Assembly (NCBI GenBank): GCA_026002935.1
Contig: BPGH01000001.1
Coordinates: 1,103,965 to 1,167,964, forward strand
DNA from: Acidimicrobiia bacterium
Lineage (GTDB): Bacteria; Actinomycetota; Acidimicrobiia; IMCC26256; PALSA-610
DNA: 64,000 bases
Direction: 5' to 3'
Shown here: positions 1 through 7,423 of the stretch, piece after piece
Numbering within the stretch: position 1 is the first letter of the stretch
Layout of the letters: each line of letters begins with the position of its first letter
Program-made: the position numbers and the translations under genes
Notes under the pieces: generated by a model
What the model was told of the DNA's origin: nothing
Database searches by the model: none
Seen by the model: the letters and a program-made list of their open reading frames with translations, nothing else

Positions 1-312
1 CGCGGCACCTATCTGATGCACGAGGGCGACCCGGGGCGCACGATGTACGTGATCCTGAGCGGACAGGTCCGCGTCACGCGCAAGGGCCGGAAGGTCGCGG
101 TGCTGGGACCGGGCGACACGGTGGGCGAGCTCGCGGTGATCAGTCCCGGGCCCCGGACGGCGACCGTCTACGCCGACACCGACCTCGAGGTCGCCGAGAT
201 CGCCAAGCGCGACTTCGGCGCCCTGGTCGACGAGGTGCCCGCCTTCGCCCGCAAGCTGCTCGAGGCGCTCGCCGAGCGCGTCCGGGAGCTCGACCGCCGC
301 GTGTTCGCGTGA
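1..312 (+). CDS. Cyclic nucleotide-binding domain protein, 3' part
   Basis: Only the C-terminal ~103 residues are in the window; the frame is open from base 1, so the gene starts upstream. The visible part is the beta-roll of a cNMP-binding domain: GTYLMHEGDPGRTMYVILSG, then the phosphate-binding-cassette-like stretch GELAVISPGPRTATVYA. It ends in a short helix (LLEALAERVRELDRR) right after the domain. No helix-turn-helix follows, so it is not a CRP-type transcription factor at this end. It is more likely a Crp-like stand-alone sensor or the regulatory tail of a larger protein. In the cassette the usual GE and R-TA residues are present, so nucleotide binding is possible but not shown. Confidence 0.8.
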   Translation, partial: RGTYLMHEGDPGRTMYVILSGQVRVTRKGRKVAVLGPGDTVGELAVISPGPRTATVYADTDLEVAEIAKRDFGALVDEVPAFARKLLEALAERVRELDRRVFA

Positions 313-345
313 TGTCCGCGTGAGCGCGGTCGTCTCCGGGCCGGC

Positions 346-1173
346 TCAGCCGAACTCGGGCATCACCTGCTCGGCGAACGCCGCGACGAGCTCCCGCCCC
401 TGGGCCGGCCAGCCGCACACGAGGTAACCGACCCCGGCGTCGCGCATCGCCTCGGCGTTGCGCCGGGCCTCGTCGAGCCCCTCCGACAACGACAGCGACG
501 ACGCCCGGACGATGGCACGCGGGTCGCGCCCGGCCTGCTCGGCGAGCTCGTCGATGCGGCGCGACAGGGCCGCGATCTGCGCCGCGTCTCCCCACGCGTG
601 CCATGCGTCCGCCCACTTCGCGACGAGCGGCAGCGTGCGGCGCGTACCGTTGCCCCCGATCCAGATCGGGGGCCGGGGCCGCTGCACGGGGAGGGGGCGC
701 ACCTGCGCGTCCTGCAGCGTGACGTGGCGGCCCGAGTAGGAGACACGCTCACCGGTCATGAGCCGCGTGACGATCTCGAGGGTGTCCTCGAGGAGGTCGA
801 ACCGCTCGCCGGTCGGCGGGAACGGGATCCCGAGCGCGCGGTGCTCGCGCTCGAACCAGGCGGCGCCGAGCGCGAGGTCGAGGCGGCCGTGCGAGGCGTG
901 GTCGACGGTGACCGCCTGGATCGCGAGCACCGACGGGTGCCGGTAGGTGACCCCGGTGACCAGCAGCCCGAGCCGGATGCGGGTCGTCGCCGAGGCCAGC
1001 GCCGCGAGCGTCGTCATCCCCTCGAAGCACTCGCCCGGCCCCTCGCCGTACATGGGCTGGAAGTGGTCGAAGCCCCACGCGCCCTCGAATCCGAGCTCCT
1101 CGACGAACCGGACACGCGAGACGAGCTCGTCCCACGGCATCCGCTGCTGGGCGACGTCGATCCCGAAGCGCAT
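346..1173 (-). CDS. LLM-class F420-dependent oxidoreductase
   Basis: A 275-residue luciferase-like monooxygenase-fold protein. The N-terminus MRFGIDVAQQRMPWDELV, the motif ELGFEGAWGFDHF and the later PPIWIGGNGTRRTLPLVAKWADAWH are typical of the actinobacterial LLM/F420 group, which use coenzyme F420 or FMN in a TIM barrel. Substrate unknown. The start is ATG at 1173; a TACGGT hexamer sits 7 nt upstream, so the mRNA may be leaderless. The reading frame is open far upstream, but that stretch is antisense to the PqqD/nucleotidyltransferase genes and reads as low-complexity Arg/Pro sequence, so I do not extend it. It converges with the preceding gene. Confidence 0.88.
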   Translation of the reverse strand: MRFGIDVAQQRMPWDELVSRVRFVEELGFEGAWGFDHFQPMYGEGPGECFEGMTTLAALASATTRIRLGLLVTGVTYRHPSVLAIQAVTVDHASHGRLDLALGAAWFEREHRALGIPFPPTGERFDLLEDTLEIVTRLMTGERVSYSGRHVTLQDAQVRPLPVQRPRPPIWIGGNGTRRTLPLVAKWADAWHAWGDAAQIAALSRRIDELAEQAGRDPRAIVRASSLSLSEGLDEARRNAEAMRDAGVGYLVCGWPAQGRELVAAFAEQVMPEFG

Positions 1174-1180
1174 GGCGCGC

Positions 1181-1186
1181 ACCGTA
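1181..1186 (-). promoter_or_regulatory. -10 element, LLM oxidoreductase
   Basis: TACGGT (TANNNT type) lies 7 nt before the ATG at 1173, the spacing expected for a leaderless actinobacterial transcript. No convincing -35 is visible. Confidence 0.45.
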
Positions 1187-1301
1187 CCAATCGGGCCCGG
1201 CGGCGCGGCGCCGGGGGTCGCCACCCGCGCCGCTTGCCACGGTGCACGCCGATCGCGGAACCTGAGCGGGTCCGGACCGCGGCTCGGAGAGGGGGTCCGC
1301 C

Positions 1302-1631
1302 TTGCCGGTCGGCGACGACGGCCGCCCCGACCCGCGGGGGGCCGGGGAACACGACAGCACGGTCGTGCACGCGCCCGGCGTGCTCGTGCGGCGGACCCCG
1401 TGGTCGGTGGTCGCGCTCGGCCCCGACGCGCCGGAGGCCGTCGTCCTGCGGGACGGCGCCGTCGAGGTGTGGGACGCGTTCGCAACGCCCGCGCGCGTCG
1501 CCGACGTCGCCGCCCGCGTCGCGACCGCGCGCGGCGCGACCGTCGCGGCCGTGTCGGGCGAGGTCGTGGAGGCCGTCCGCCGCCTCGTCGGCGCCGGAGT
1601 GCTGCACGTGGTGACCGACGGGGCGCGATGA
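1302..1631 (+). CDS. PqqD-like small protein (first of cassette)
   Basis: A 109-residue protein that resembles PqqD-family peptide chaperones: a winged-helix-like pattern in which VVLRDGAVEVWDAF matches the usual 'dG.vY.lN..a..iW' strand-turn-helix and VVEAVRRLVGAGVLHVV matches the closing helix. The match is weaker than that of the second PqqD-like gene at 3498. The TTG start at 1302 follows GAGAGGGGG by about 8 nt. It overlaps the next gene by ATGA, so the two are translationally coupled. It opens a four-gene cassette with a nucleotidyltransferase, an HprK-related kinase and another PqqD-like protein. Function unknown; a binding partner or chaperone role is inferred from family membership only. 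Confidence 0.6.
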   Translation: MPVGDDGRPDPRGAGEHDSTVVHAPGVLVRRTPWSVVALGPDAPEAVVLRDGAVEVWDAFATPARVADVAARVATARGATVAAVSGEVVEAVRRLVGAGVLHVVTDGAR

Positions 1632-2728
1632 GCGCCTCGGCCGCCTGGTTCGCCCGGGTCGTCGCGGCGCACGGCCTCCCGGGGGCCGGCCGCGCGCGGG
1701 CGCCGGGGGCGGCGCCGGCGTTCGCCGAGCTCCTCGCGGTCGCGACGCGCGAGGGCATGACCGGCCTGCTGTGCCGCGCGATCGACGCGGGCGCGGTCGA
1801 GGCCGACGGCGCGCAGCGGGAGCGGGCGCGCCGGGTGCACGAGGACGCGCTGGCCCGCGACCTGCGCCTCGAACGGCTGGCGGTGCGCACGAGCACGCTC
1901 CTGGCGGCCGAGGGCGTCGCGCACCGGGTGCTCAAGGGCCCGGTCGTCGCCCGCGTGGCGTACGAGGCGCCCGACCTGCGGTCGTTCCGTGACGTGGACG
2001 TGCTCGTCGGCAGGGACGCGTTCGAGCGCGCGGTGCGGTTGCTCACCGCCGAGGGCGGTACTCGCCGCTTCGGCGAGCCGCGCGCCGGGTTCGCGGCGCG
2101 CTACACGAAGGGCGTGTGCGTCGAGGGGGTCGACGGGTGCCAGGTCGACGTCCACGTGACGCTCGCGCCCGGGCCGTTCGGTCTCGCCATCCCGGTCGAG
2201 GAGCTCTTCGGCTCCCCGGACACGATCCGCGTCGGCGGCGTCGCGGTCCCGGTGCTCGGTCCGGTGCACCGCTTCCTCCACGCGTGCTACCACGCGGCGC
2301 TCGGCGACGACCCACCCCGCCTCGCGTCCCTGCGTGACGTCGTGGAGCTCGTGCGGCGCGGCGAGTCGCACGCCGACGCGGTGCTGGCGACGGCTCGCCG
2401 CTGGCGCGGGCGCGCGGTCGTGCAGCGCGCGCTCCGGCTCTCGGCCGCGACGCTCGGCGTGCCGGTGCCCGAGGCGTACGACGAGTGGGTGCAGCGATAC
2501 CGGCCGGCACCGCTCGAGGCGGCGGCGCTGCGGTCGTCGCTGCCGCCCGCCGCGGGGTACGCCCGGCAGGCCGCGGCCGGCCTGCTCCTGCTGCCCGGCG
2601 CCCGGGCGCGGTTGCACTACGCCGCGTCGCTGCTGTTCCCCGGCCGTGAGTACCTCGCGGACCGCGAGGGTTCCTACCTGCGGCGGGCACGCCGCGCCCT
2701 CGGCCTCGCGCGGGGGAGCGCACGGTGA
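1628..2728 (+). CDS. Nucleotidyltransferase family protein (NTP_transf_5 type)
   Basis: A 366-residue protein of the uncharacterised nucleotidyltransferase group (Pfam NTP_transf_5). The diagnostic region is HRVLKGPVVARVAYEAPDLR followed by SFRDVDVLV, where the DxD pair (about residues 122-124) would bind metal and nucleotide. A helical C-terminal half with YHAALGDDPPRLASLRDVVELV follows, also usual in this family. The ATG at 1628 overlaps the previous stop; its own stop overlaps the next GTG at 2725. The family often sits beside HprK-like kinases and PqqD-like proteins in polysaccharide or peptide-modification loci. No substrate is known. Confidence 0.75.
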   Translation: MSASAAWFARVVAAHGLPGAGRARAPGAAPAFAELLAVATREGMTGLLCRAIDAGAVEADGAQRERARRVHEDALARDLRLERLAVRTSTLLAAEGVAHRVLKGPVVARVAYEAPDLRSFRDVDVLVGRDAFERAVRLLTAEGGTRRFGEPRAGFAARYTKGVCVEGVDGCQVDVHVTLAPGPFGLAIPVEELFGSPDTIRVGGVAVPVLGPVHRFLHACYHAALGDDPPRLASLRDVVELVRRGESHADAVLATARRWRGRAVVQRALRLSAATLGVPVPEAYDEWVQRYRPAPLEAAALRSSLPPAAGYARQAAAGLLLLPGARARLHYAASLLFPGREYLADREGSYLRRARRALGLARGSAR

Positions 2729-3501
2729 CCCACCGCTGTCTCGGCTTCCGCTTCACGCTGTCGGCCGACGACCGGACGGTGCGGGCGCGCCTCGACGACC
2801 TGTTCGCGGCCTGCCGGGACGACGGCGGACCGCCCGGGGCCCGCCTGCACGTCGGCGCGGCCGGCGCCCGCGGGCAGGTGGTCGTCACCGACGGCGGGCA
2901 GGTCCTGTTCGGGCCCGGCGACGTGGAGACGGCGCTCGCGTACGTGGTGTGGGAGGTCAACCGGCGGGCGGTCGGCGGCGCCGAGGGGTACCTGCTGGTG
3001 CACGGTGCGGCCGCGGCGCGCGGCGGCGGCGCCGTGGTCGTGGTGGCGGCCTCGGGCGGGGGGAAGTCCACCTTCGTGCACGCGCTCACGCGTGCGGGCT
3101 GGGGATACCTGACCGACGAGGCGGTCGCGGTCGACCTGTCGTCCGGTCTCGTCGTCCCGTACCCGAAGCCGATCGCGCTCGCGGGCGAGGGCGGGCGCGA
3201 ACGGCTCGTCGCCCCCGGGGAGCTCGTCGCGGGCGTCGCGCCGCCGAGCCCGCCGCGGCTGGTGCTCGTGCCGGAGCGCCGCGAGGGCGTGCCCGTGTCG
3301 TTCGAGCCCGTGGGGCGCGCGGCCGCGCTGGTGCACCTCGCCGAGCACTCGTTCAACTTCCGCCGGGCGGGGTGTGCGGCGTTCGACGCCGCGGCCGCGG
3401 TCGTCCGCGGGTCGGAGTGCCTGCGCGTTCGGTACGCCGAGGCCGACGATGCCGTCGCCGCGCTGGGCCGCGATCCGTCCGTGTGGGGAGGGCCCGCGTG
3501 A
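2725..3501 (+). CDS. HprK-related kinase
   Basis: A 258-residue P-loop protein related to the C-terminal half of HPr(Ser) kinase/phosphorylase. The Walker A is AASGGGKST (about residues 108-116) and the following YLTDEAVAVD supplies the acidic residues (D131/E132) at the place of the HprK DD pair. A LVLVPERREGVPVSFEPV strand and a helical tail follow. It lacks the N-terminal DRTGG-like domain of true HprK, and no HPr gene is nearby, so classical carbon regulation is unlikely. It matches the HprK-related kinase A type found with PqqD-like and nucleotidyltransferase genes. The GTG start overlaps the previous stop (GTGA), and its stop overlaps the next GTG. Confidence 0.75.
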   Translation: MTHRCLGFRFTLSADDRTVRARLDDLFAACRDDGGPPGARLHVGAAGARGQVVVTDGGQVLFGPGDVETALAYVVWEVNRRAVGGAEGYLLVHGAAAARGGGAVVVVAASGGGKSTFVHALTRAGWGYLTDEAVAVDLSSGLVVPYPKPIALAGEGGRERLVAPGELVAGVAPPSPPRLVLVPERREGVPVSFEPVGRAAALVHLAEHSFNFRRAGCAAFDAAAAVVRGSECLRVRYAEADDAVAALGRDPSVWGGPA

Positions 3502-3806
3502 CCCCCGGGCCCGGCCGGCCGCGCCGGCGGGCGGGCCTGTGCAGCGCGGTGCTCGACGGCGAGGCCGTCGTCTACGACCCCGGCGACGGGTCGCTGCACC
3601 ACCTCGACCGCGCGGCCACGCAGGTGTGGCTCCGCTGCGACGGCGGCCACACGCTCGAGGAGATGGTCGCCGCGATCTCGGCCGAGCACGGGGCGCCGCC
3701 CGCCGAGGTCCGCGCGGGCGTGGCCGCGGTGCTCGGGCGCCTCGCCGGGCTCGGTCTGGTCAGCGGCGCGCCGTCGGCGAGTGGTCCCGCGCCCGCAGGT
3801 CGATGA
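3498..3806 (+). CDS. PqqD-like protein (second of cassette)
   Basis: A 102-residue PqqD-family protein. The pattern AVVYDPGDGSLHHLDRAATQ VWLRCDGGHTLEEMV is the family signature (value, aspartate/asparagine turn, then Ala-x2-vW helix), followed by a helix and VLGRLAGLGLVSG. PqqD homologues bind peptides or act as small docking domains. Here the partner is unknown; a direct neighbour is the HprK-like kinase, whose stop it overlaps (GTGA). Its last 47 nt overlap the 3' end of the convergent fusion gene at 3760, giving a sense-antisense tail overlap. Confidence 0.75.
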   Translation: MTPGPGRPRRRAGLCSAVLDGEAVVYDPGDGSLHHLDRAATQVWLRCDGGHTLEEMVAAISAEHGAPPAEVRAGVAAVLGRLAGLGLVSGAPSASGPAPAGR

Positions 3807-6800
3807 CGCGGCGCGGGCCGCCGTGCGGGACCGTGCGCAGGAGGTCGTCGAGCGCCTCCGCGTGACGGTGCGCGCCCGCGACCACCTCGATGACCCGGTC
3901 GACGTCGTCGTCGGCCATCTCGGCGTGCAGCGGGAGCGACACGACGCTGCTCGCGACCCGGTCGGTCACGGGCAGCTCGACGGGATCGAGATACGCGTAC
4001 GACTGCTGCCGGTGCACCGGCGGGTCGAAGTAGTTGCGGGTGTCGATCCCCTCCGCCGACAGCACGGCGACGAGCTGGTTGCGCGTGAGCCCGAAGCGGT
4101 CCGCGTCGATCGAGATCGTGAAGTCCTTGAACGTCGAGACGAAGTGGGCGGGGACGATCTGCACGGAGACACCCGGGACGGCCGACAGCGCGAGGCGGTA
4201 GCGCCGTGCGATCTCACGCCGGCGTTCCAGGGTCTCGTCCAGCGTCTCGAGCGATTCGAGCGCGACGGCGGCGTGGAACTCCGACATGCGGGCGTTGAGG
4301 CCGACGAACCGGGTGTCGTAGTCGCCCGGGTTGCCGTAGTCACGGCCGACCCGGACCGCCTCGGCGAGCCCGCTGTCGTCGGTGGCGACGAGGCCGCCCT
4401 CGCCGGCGACGAGCGGCTTGGTCGGCGTCAGGCTGAACACCTCGGCCACGCCGAACCGCCCGACCGGCTGGCCGTCGGCGAGCGCCCCCATCGCGTGCGC
4501 GGCGTCGAACAGCACCGGGACGCCGTAGCGCTCCGCGCGCCGGACCAGTTCCTCGGGGTCGCAGGGCGAGCCGAAGACGTGGGTCGCGAGCACCGCACTC
4601 GCGCCGTCGAGCGCGGCCATCGCGTCGTCCAGGTCGATCTGGAAGGTGTCCGGGTCGCACTCGACGAAGCGCGGGAGGCGGCCGTTCCAGGCGACGGCGT
4701 GGGCGGACGCGGAGAACGTGAAGCTCGGGACGACCACGTGGCCGGGCCGGTCGTCGACGATCGCCCGCACGGCGAGCATGAGGCCGGCGGTGCACGAGCT
4801 CGTCGCGATCACCTCCGAGACCCCGAGCCGGGTCGCGATCCGGTCCTCGAGCTCGGCGACGAGCGGCCCGTTGGTGAGCATCCCCCGCTCGTAGGAGGGC
4901 TCGACCCGCTTCATGACGCGCTCGAGCGGCGGCCGGGCGGGCCGGGCGAACGGGAGGCCGGCCTGGAACGCGGGGCGGCCGCCGAGCAGCGCGGGGAGGC
5001 GGGTCGCGTGGCGCGTCCGGCGGACCGTCACCTCCTGCGCATGCTCCTCGAGGTCGATCTCCACCTGGAGCCGGCAGTCGACACCGGCCTGCCGGAGGAG
5101 CTGGCCGAGCAGCGACGTCACCGCGGCGCCCGCCCCCGGCTCGGTGCACTTCTTCTCCAGCAGCTCGAGGAAGAAGTAGAGCGTCGCCTCGTCGAGGGTC
5201 GACTTCGGCGTGACGGCGCGGATCGACGGGTGCGCCGTCGCCTCGATCGTCTCGGCGTCGTCGTGGAGCTGCTCGTGGAGCCGCTCGCCGGGCCGCGGCC
5301 CCGTGATCTCGATCTCGATGTCGTCGTCGGGTCGCAGGCCCGCGAGCCGGATCATCTGCCGTGCGAGGTGGAGGATCGACACGGGCTTGCCCATGTCGAG
5401 GAGGAACACCTTGGCCTCGTGGGCCATCGCCCCCGCCTGGAGCACGAGGCTCACCGCCTCGGGGATCGTCATGAAGTACCGCGTCATCTCCGGGTCGGTG
5501 ACCGTGACCGGGCCCCCGTCGAGGATCTGGCGCAGGAACGTCGGCACGACGCTGCCGCGGCTGCCGAGCACGTTGCCGAAGCGCACGGCGGCGAACGGCA
5601 GGTCGTTCTTCGACCCGACGGTGAGCACGACGCCCTCGGCCGCGCGCTTGGTCGCCCCCATCACCGAACACGGGCTCGCGGCCTTGTCCGTCGAGATGTG
5701 CACCAGCCGGCAGCCGTGCTGTGCGGCGAGCCGGGCGAGCCACCACGTGCCGAGCAGGTTCGTCGTGACCGCCTCGACCGGGTACCGCTCGAGGATCGGG
5801 ACGTGCTTGTGGGCCGCGGCGTGGAACACGACGTCGGGCCGGTACCGCTCGAAGATGTCGCGCAGCCGGGACTCGTCGCGGATGTCGGCCAGGATCGGCT
5901 CGCCGGCGGTCAGCTCGCCGCAGACGAGGTCGTGCAGCAGGCTCTCGTCCCGGTCGAGCAGCAGCAACCGGGCGGGCCGGTACCGCAGCACCTGCCGGGC
6001 GATCTCGCTGCCGATCGACCCGCCCGCCCCGGTGACGAGGACGGTCGCCCCCTCGAGGTAGTCGGCGATCTCGTCGTTGTCGACGGGTGCGTGCTCCCGC
6101 CCGAGCAGGTCGGCGAGGTCGAGGTCGCGCAGGCTCCGCAGGAGCGGGCCGTTGACGATCTCGGACGCGGGCGGCAGCACCTTGACCTGCGCGTCGGTCC
6201 GCAGCGCGCGGTCGATCACCTCCTGGATCTGCTCGCGCTGGGCGTACGGCAGCGCGACCAGGATCCGTGCGATCCGGTGCCTCGAGCACAGTGTCTCGAG
6301 CTCGTCGGTGGCTCCGAGCACGCGCAGGCCGCGCACGCGCCGGCCGCGCAGGTCGGGGTCGTCGTCGACGAAGCCGACGAGCTCGATCTCGTCGCGCTTG
6401 GACGAGGTCAGCTCGAGCGCCAGCGACGCGCCGGCGCTGCCCGCGCCGACGATCAGCGTCCGCAACCGCTCGGTGCCGTCCTGCGCACGGGAGCGCTGCC
6501 GCTCGAGCGCGAAGAGACGGGCCTGGAACCGGATCCCGCCGCAGCCGAGCAGCGTGATCAGTGCGGCGACCGCCGGCGCGGTGAGCAGCGGCAGCGTGGT
6601 GCCGGTGAGGTCCGAGACGCCGGCGAGCAACGCGGTCGTCGTGAGCGCGCCGATCGCGGTGGCCGCGACGACCCGTACCGCCTCGTCGACCGACGCGTAC
6701 CGCCACACCGGCCCGTAGAGGCCCACGAGCTGGTTCGTGACGAGCTGCACGACGACGGGGAGGCCGACGTACAGCAGCGCGCCACGCGCCACGTCCGCGG

Positions 6801-7017
6801 GCACGTCGAGCTCGAATCCGGCCGCGTACGCGAGCAGCCACGCGACGAAGACGACGCCGGCGTCGAGGATCCGCAGCGACGCGTTGCCGCGCCGCCGTGC
6901 GACCCGGTACACCGCACGCGGCAGACGCGCCTCGTCACCCTGCTGCGTGCCCGGCAGCGGTGCTGCGTCGCTCAACGGTCGCTCCCCAGCCGTGGTTGAT
7001 GCGCGGACGGGCCCCAT
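3760..7017 (-). CDS. Fused nucleotide-sugar 4,6-dehydratase / DegT aminotransferase
   Basis: One uninterrupted frame of 1085 residues joins two enzymes. Residues ~50-165: four hydrophobic segments. ~186-285: CoA/NAD-binding domain (TLIVGAGSAGASLALEL). ~320-600: FlaA1/CapD/PglF-like SDR with VLVTGAGGSIGSEIARQ, STDKA at 442-446 and MGATK (M453, K457), the Met-Lys version of the catalytic pair typical of membrane 4,6-dehydratases. ~690-1070: DegT/DnrJ/EryC1 fold-type-I aminotransferase with SFTFSASAH and PLP lysine K867 in SLTPTKPLVAGEGG. Expected chemistry: UDP-sugar to 4-keto-6-deoxy to 4-amino-4,6-dideoxy sugar, as by separate PglF and PglE. An alternative TTG start at 6975 has a good GGGGAG ribosome site 6 nt upstream, whereas the ATG at 7017 has none; the shorter form (1071 aa) may be the true one. 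Confidence 0.88.
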   Translation of the reverse strand: MGPVRASTTAGERPLSDAAPLPGTQQGDEARLPRAVYRVARRRGNASLRILDAGVVFVAWLLAYAAGFELDVPADVARGALLYVGLPVVVQLVTNQLVGLYGPVWRYASVDEAVRVVAATAIGALTTTALLAGVSDLTGTTLPLLTAPAVAALITLLGCGGIRFQARLFALERQRSRAQDGTERLRTLIVGAGSAGASLALELTSSKRDEIELVGFVDDDPDLRGRRVRGLRVLGATDELETLCSRHRIARILVALPYAQREQIQEVIDRALRTDAQVKVLPPASEIVNGPLLRSLRDLDLADLLGREHAPVDNDEIADYLEGATVLVTGAGGSIGSEIARQVLRYRPARLLLLDRDESLLHDLVCGELTAGEPILADIRDESRLRDIFERYRPDVVFHAAAHKHVPILERYPVEAVTTNLLGTWWLARLAAQHGCRLVHISTDKAASPCSVMGATKRAAEGVVLTVGSKNDLPFAAVRFGNVLGSRGSVVPTFLRQILDGGPVTVTDPEMTRYFMTIPEAVSLVLQAGAMAHEAKVFLLDMGKPVSILHLARQMIRLAGLRPDDDIEIEITGPRPGERLHEQLHDDAETIEATAHPSIRAVTPKSTLDEATLYFFLELLEKKCTEPGAGAAVTSLLGQLLRQAGVDCRLQVEIDLEEHAQEVTVRRTRHATRLPALLGGRPAFQAGLPFARPARPPLERVMKRVEPSYERGMLTNGPLVAELEDRIATRLGVSEVIATSSCTAGLMLAVRAIVDDRPGHVVVPSFTFSASAHAVAWNGRLPRFVECDPDTFQIDLDDAMAALDGASAVLATHVFGSPCDPEELVRRAERYGVPVLFDAAHAMGALADGQPVGRFGVAEVFSLTPTKPLVAGEGGLVATDDSGLAEAVRVGRDYGNPGDYDTRFVGLNARMSEFHAAVALESLETLDETLERRREIARRYRLALSAVPGVSVQIVPAHFVSTFKDFTISIDADRFGLTRNQLVAVLSAEGIDTRNYFDPPVHRQQSYAYLDPVELPVTDRVASSVVSLPLHAEMADDDVDRVIEVVAGAHRHAEALDDLLRTVPHGGPRRVIDLRARDHSPTARR

Positions 7018-7032
7018 CCGTGCGGCTGCCAA

Positions 7033-7061
7033 ATCCTGGCTATAGGCCGGGGCGAGGTCAA
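7033..7061 (-). promoter_or_regulatory. Candidate promoter of the fusion gene
   Basis: Reading leftwards: TTGACC (7061-7056), 17 nt, CAGGAT (7038-7033). Transcription would begin near 7026, leaving only ~9 nt before ATG 7017 but ~50 nt with a Shine-Dalgarno sequence before TTG 6975, which favours the TTG start. Confidence 0.4.
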
Positions 7062-7423
7062 CACGTTGCAAGGGCAATGTGAAGCCGGCGCGGGAAAAAC
7101 CCCCAGGGTGATGAAATCGCTGGTCGCGCCGTTGTCGCGTTCGGCGCGCTTTGGCCGATTCGACGCACCGGCCGGGCCGTCCGGGCCCTCGACGTTTCGG
7201 GCGCGTGGACATCCCGTGAAGCGTCGGGATCGGCATCGCGAGGTCGCGGCGCCGAGGACGCGCGCCCGTGCCGGGCCGCGCATGGGCCGCCGGGGAGGGA
7301 GAGAGCTGGGCGGGGACTGCTTCCCCCTCCCCGACGGCTTCGAGCATGCCCCGCGGGCGCGCGCGGCGGCCACGCCAAGATTGAGGATCGGCCCGCGGGC
7401 ACGCACGCGTGCCCCGGGGGCCG
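7062..7423. other. Non-coding stretch with a locally AT-richer patch
   Basis: About 360 nt between the promoter of the fusion gene and the end of the response regulator. Around 7090-7130 the sequence is distinctly less GC-rich (runs of A and of C, then GATGAAATCGC). A 123-codon frame crosses it on the plus strand, but its composition (Arg/Pro/Gly-rich, no motif) looks like chance. I see no riboswitch or RNA consensus that I recognise. Confidence 0.4.

Noticed and set aside
3781-6999. A 1072-codon open frame on the plus strand opposite the fusion gene
   Set aside because: It is the antisense shadow of a clear enzyme, has no motif and a biased Arg/Glu/Val composition caused by GC codon symmetry.
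7090-7200. Possible c-di-GMP or other riboswitch
   Set aside because: No recognisable consensus loops on either strand; only a composition change.
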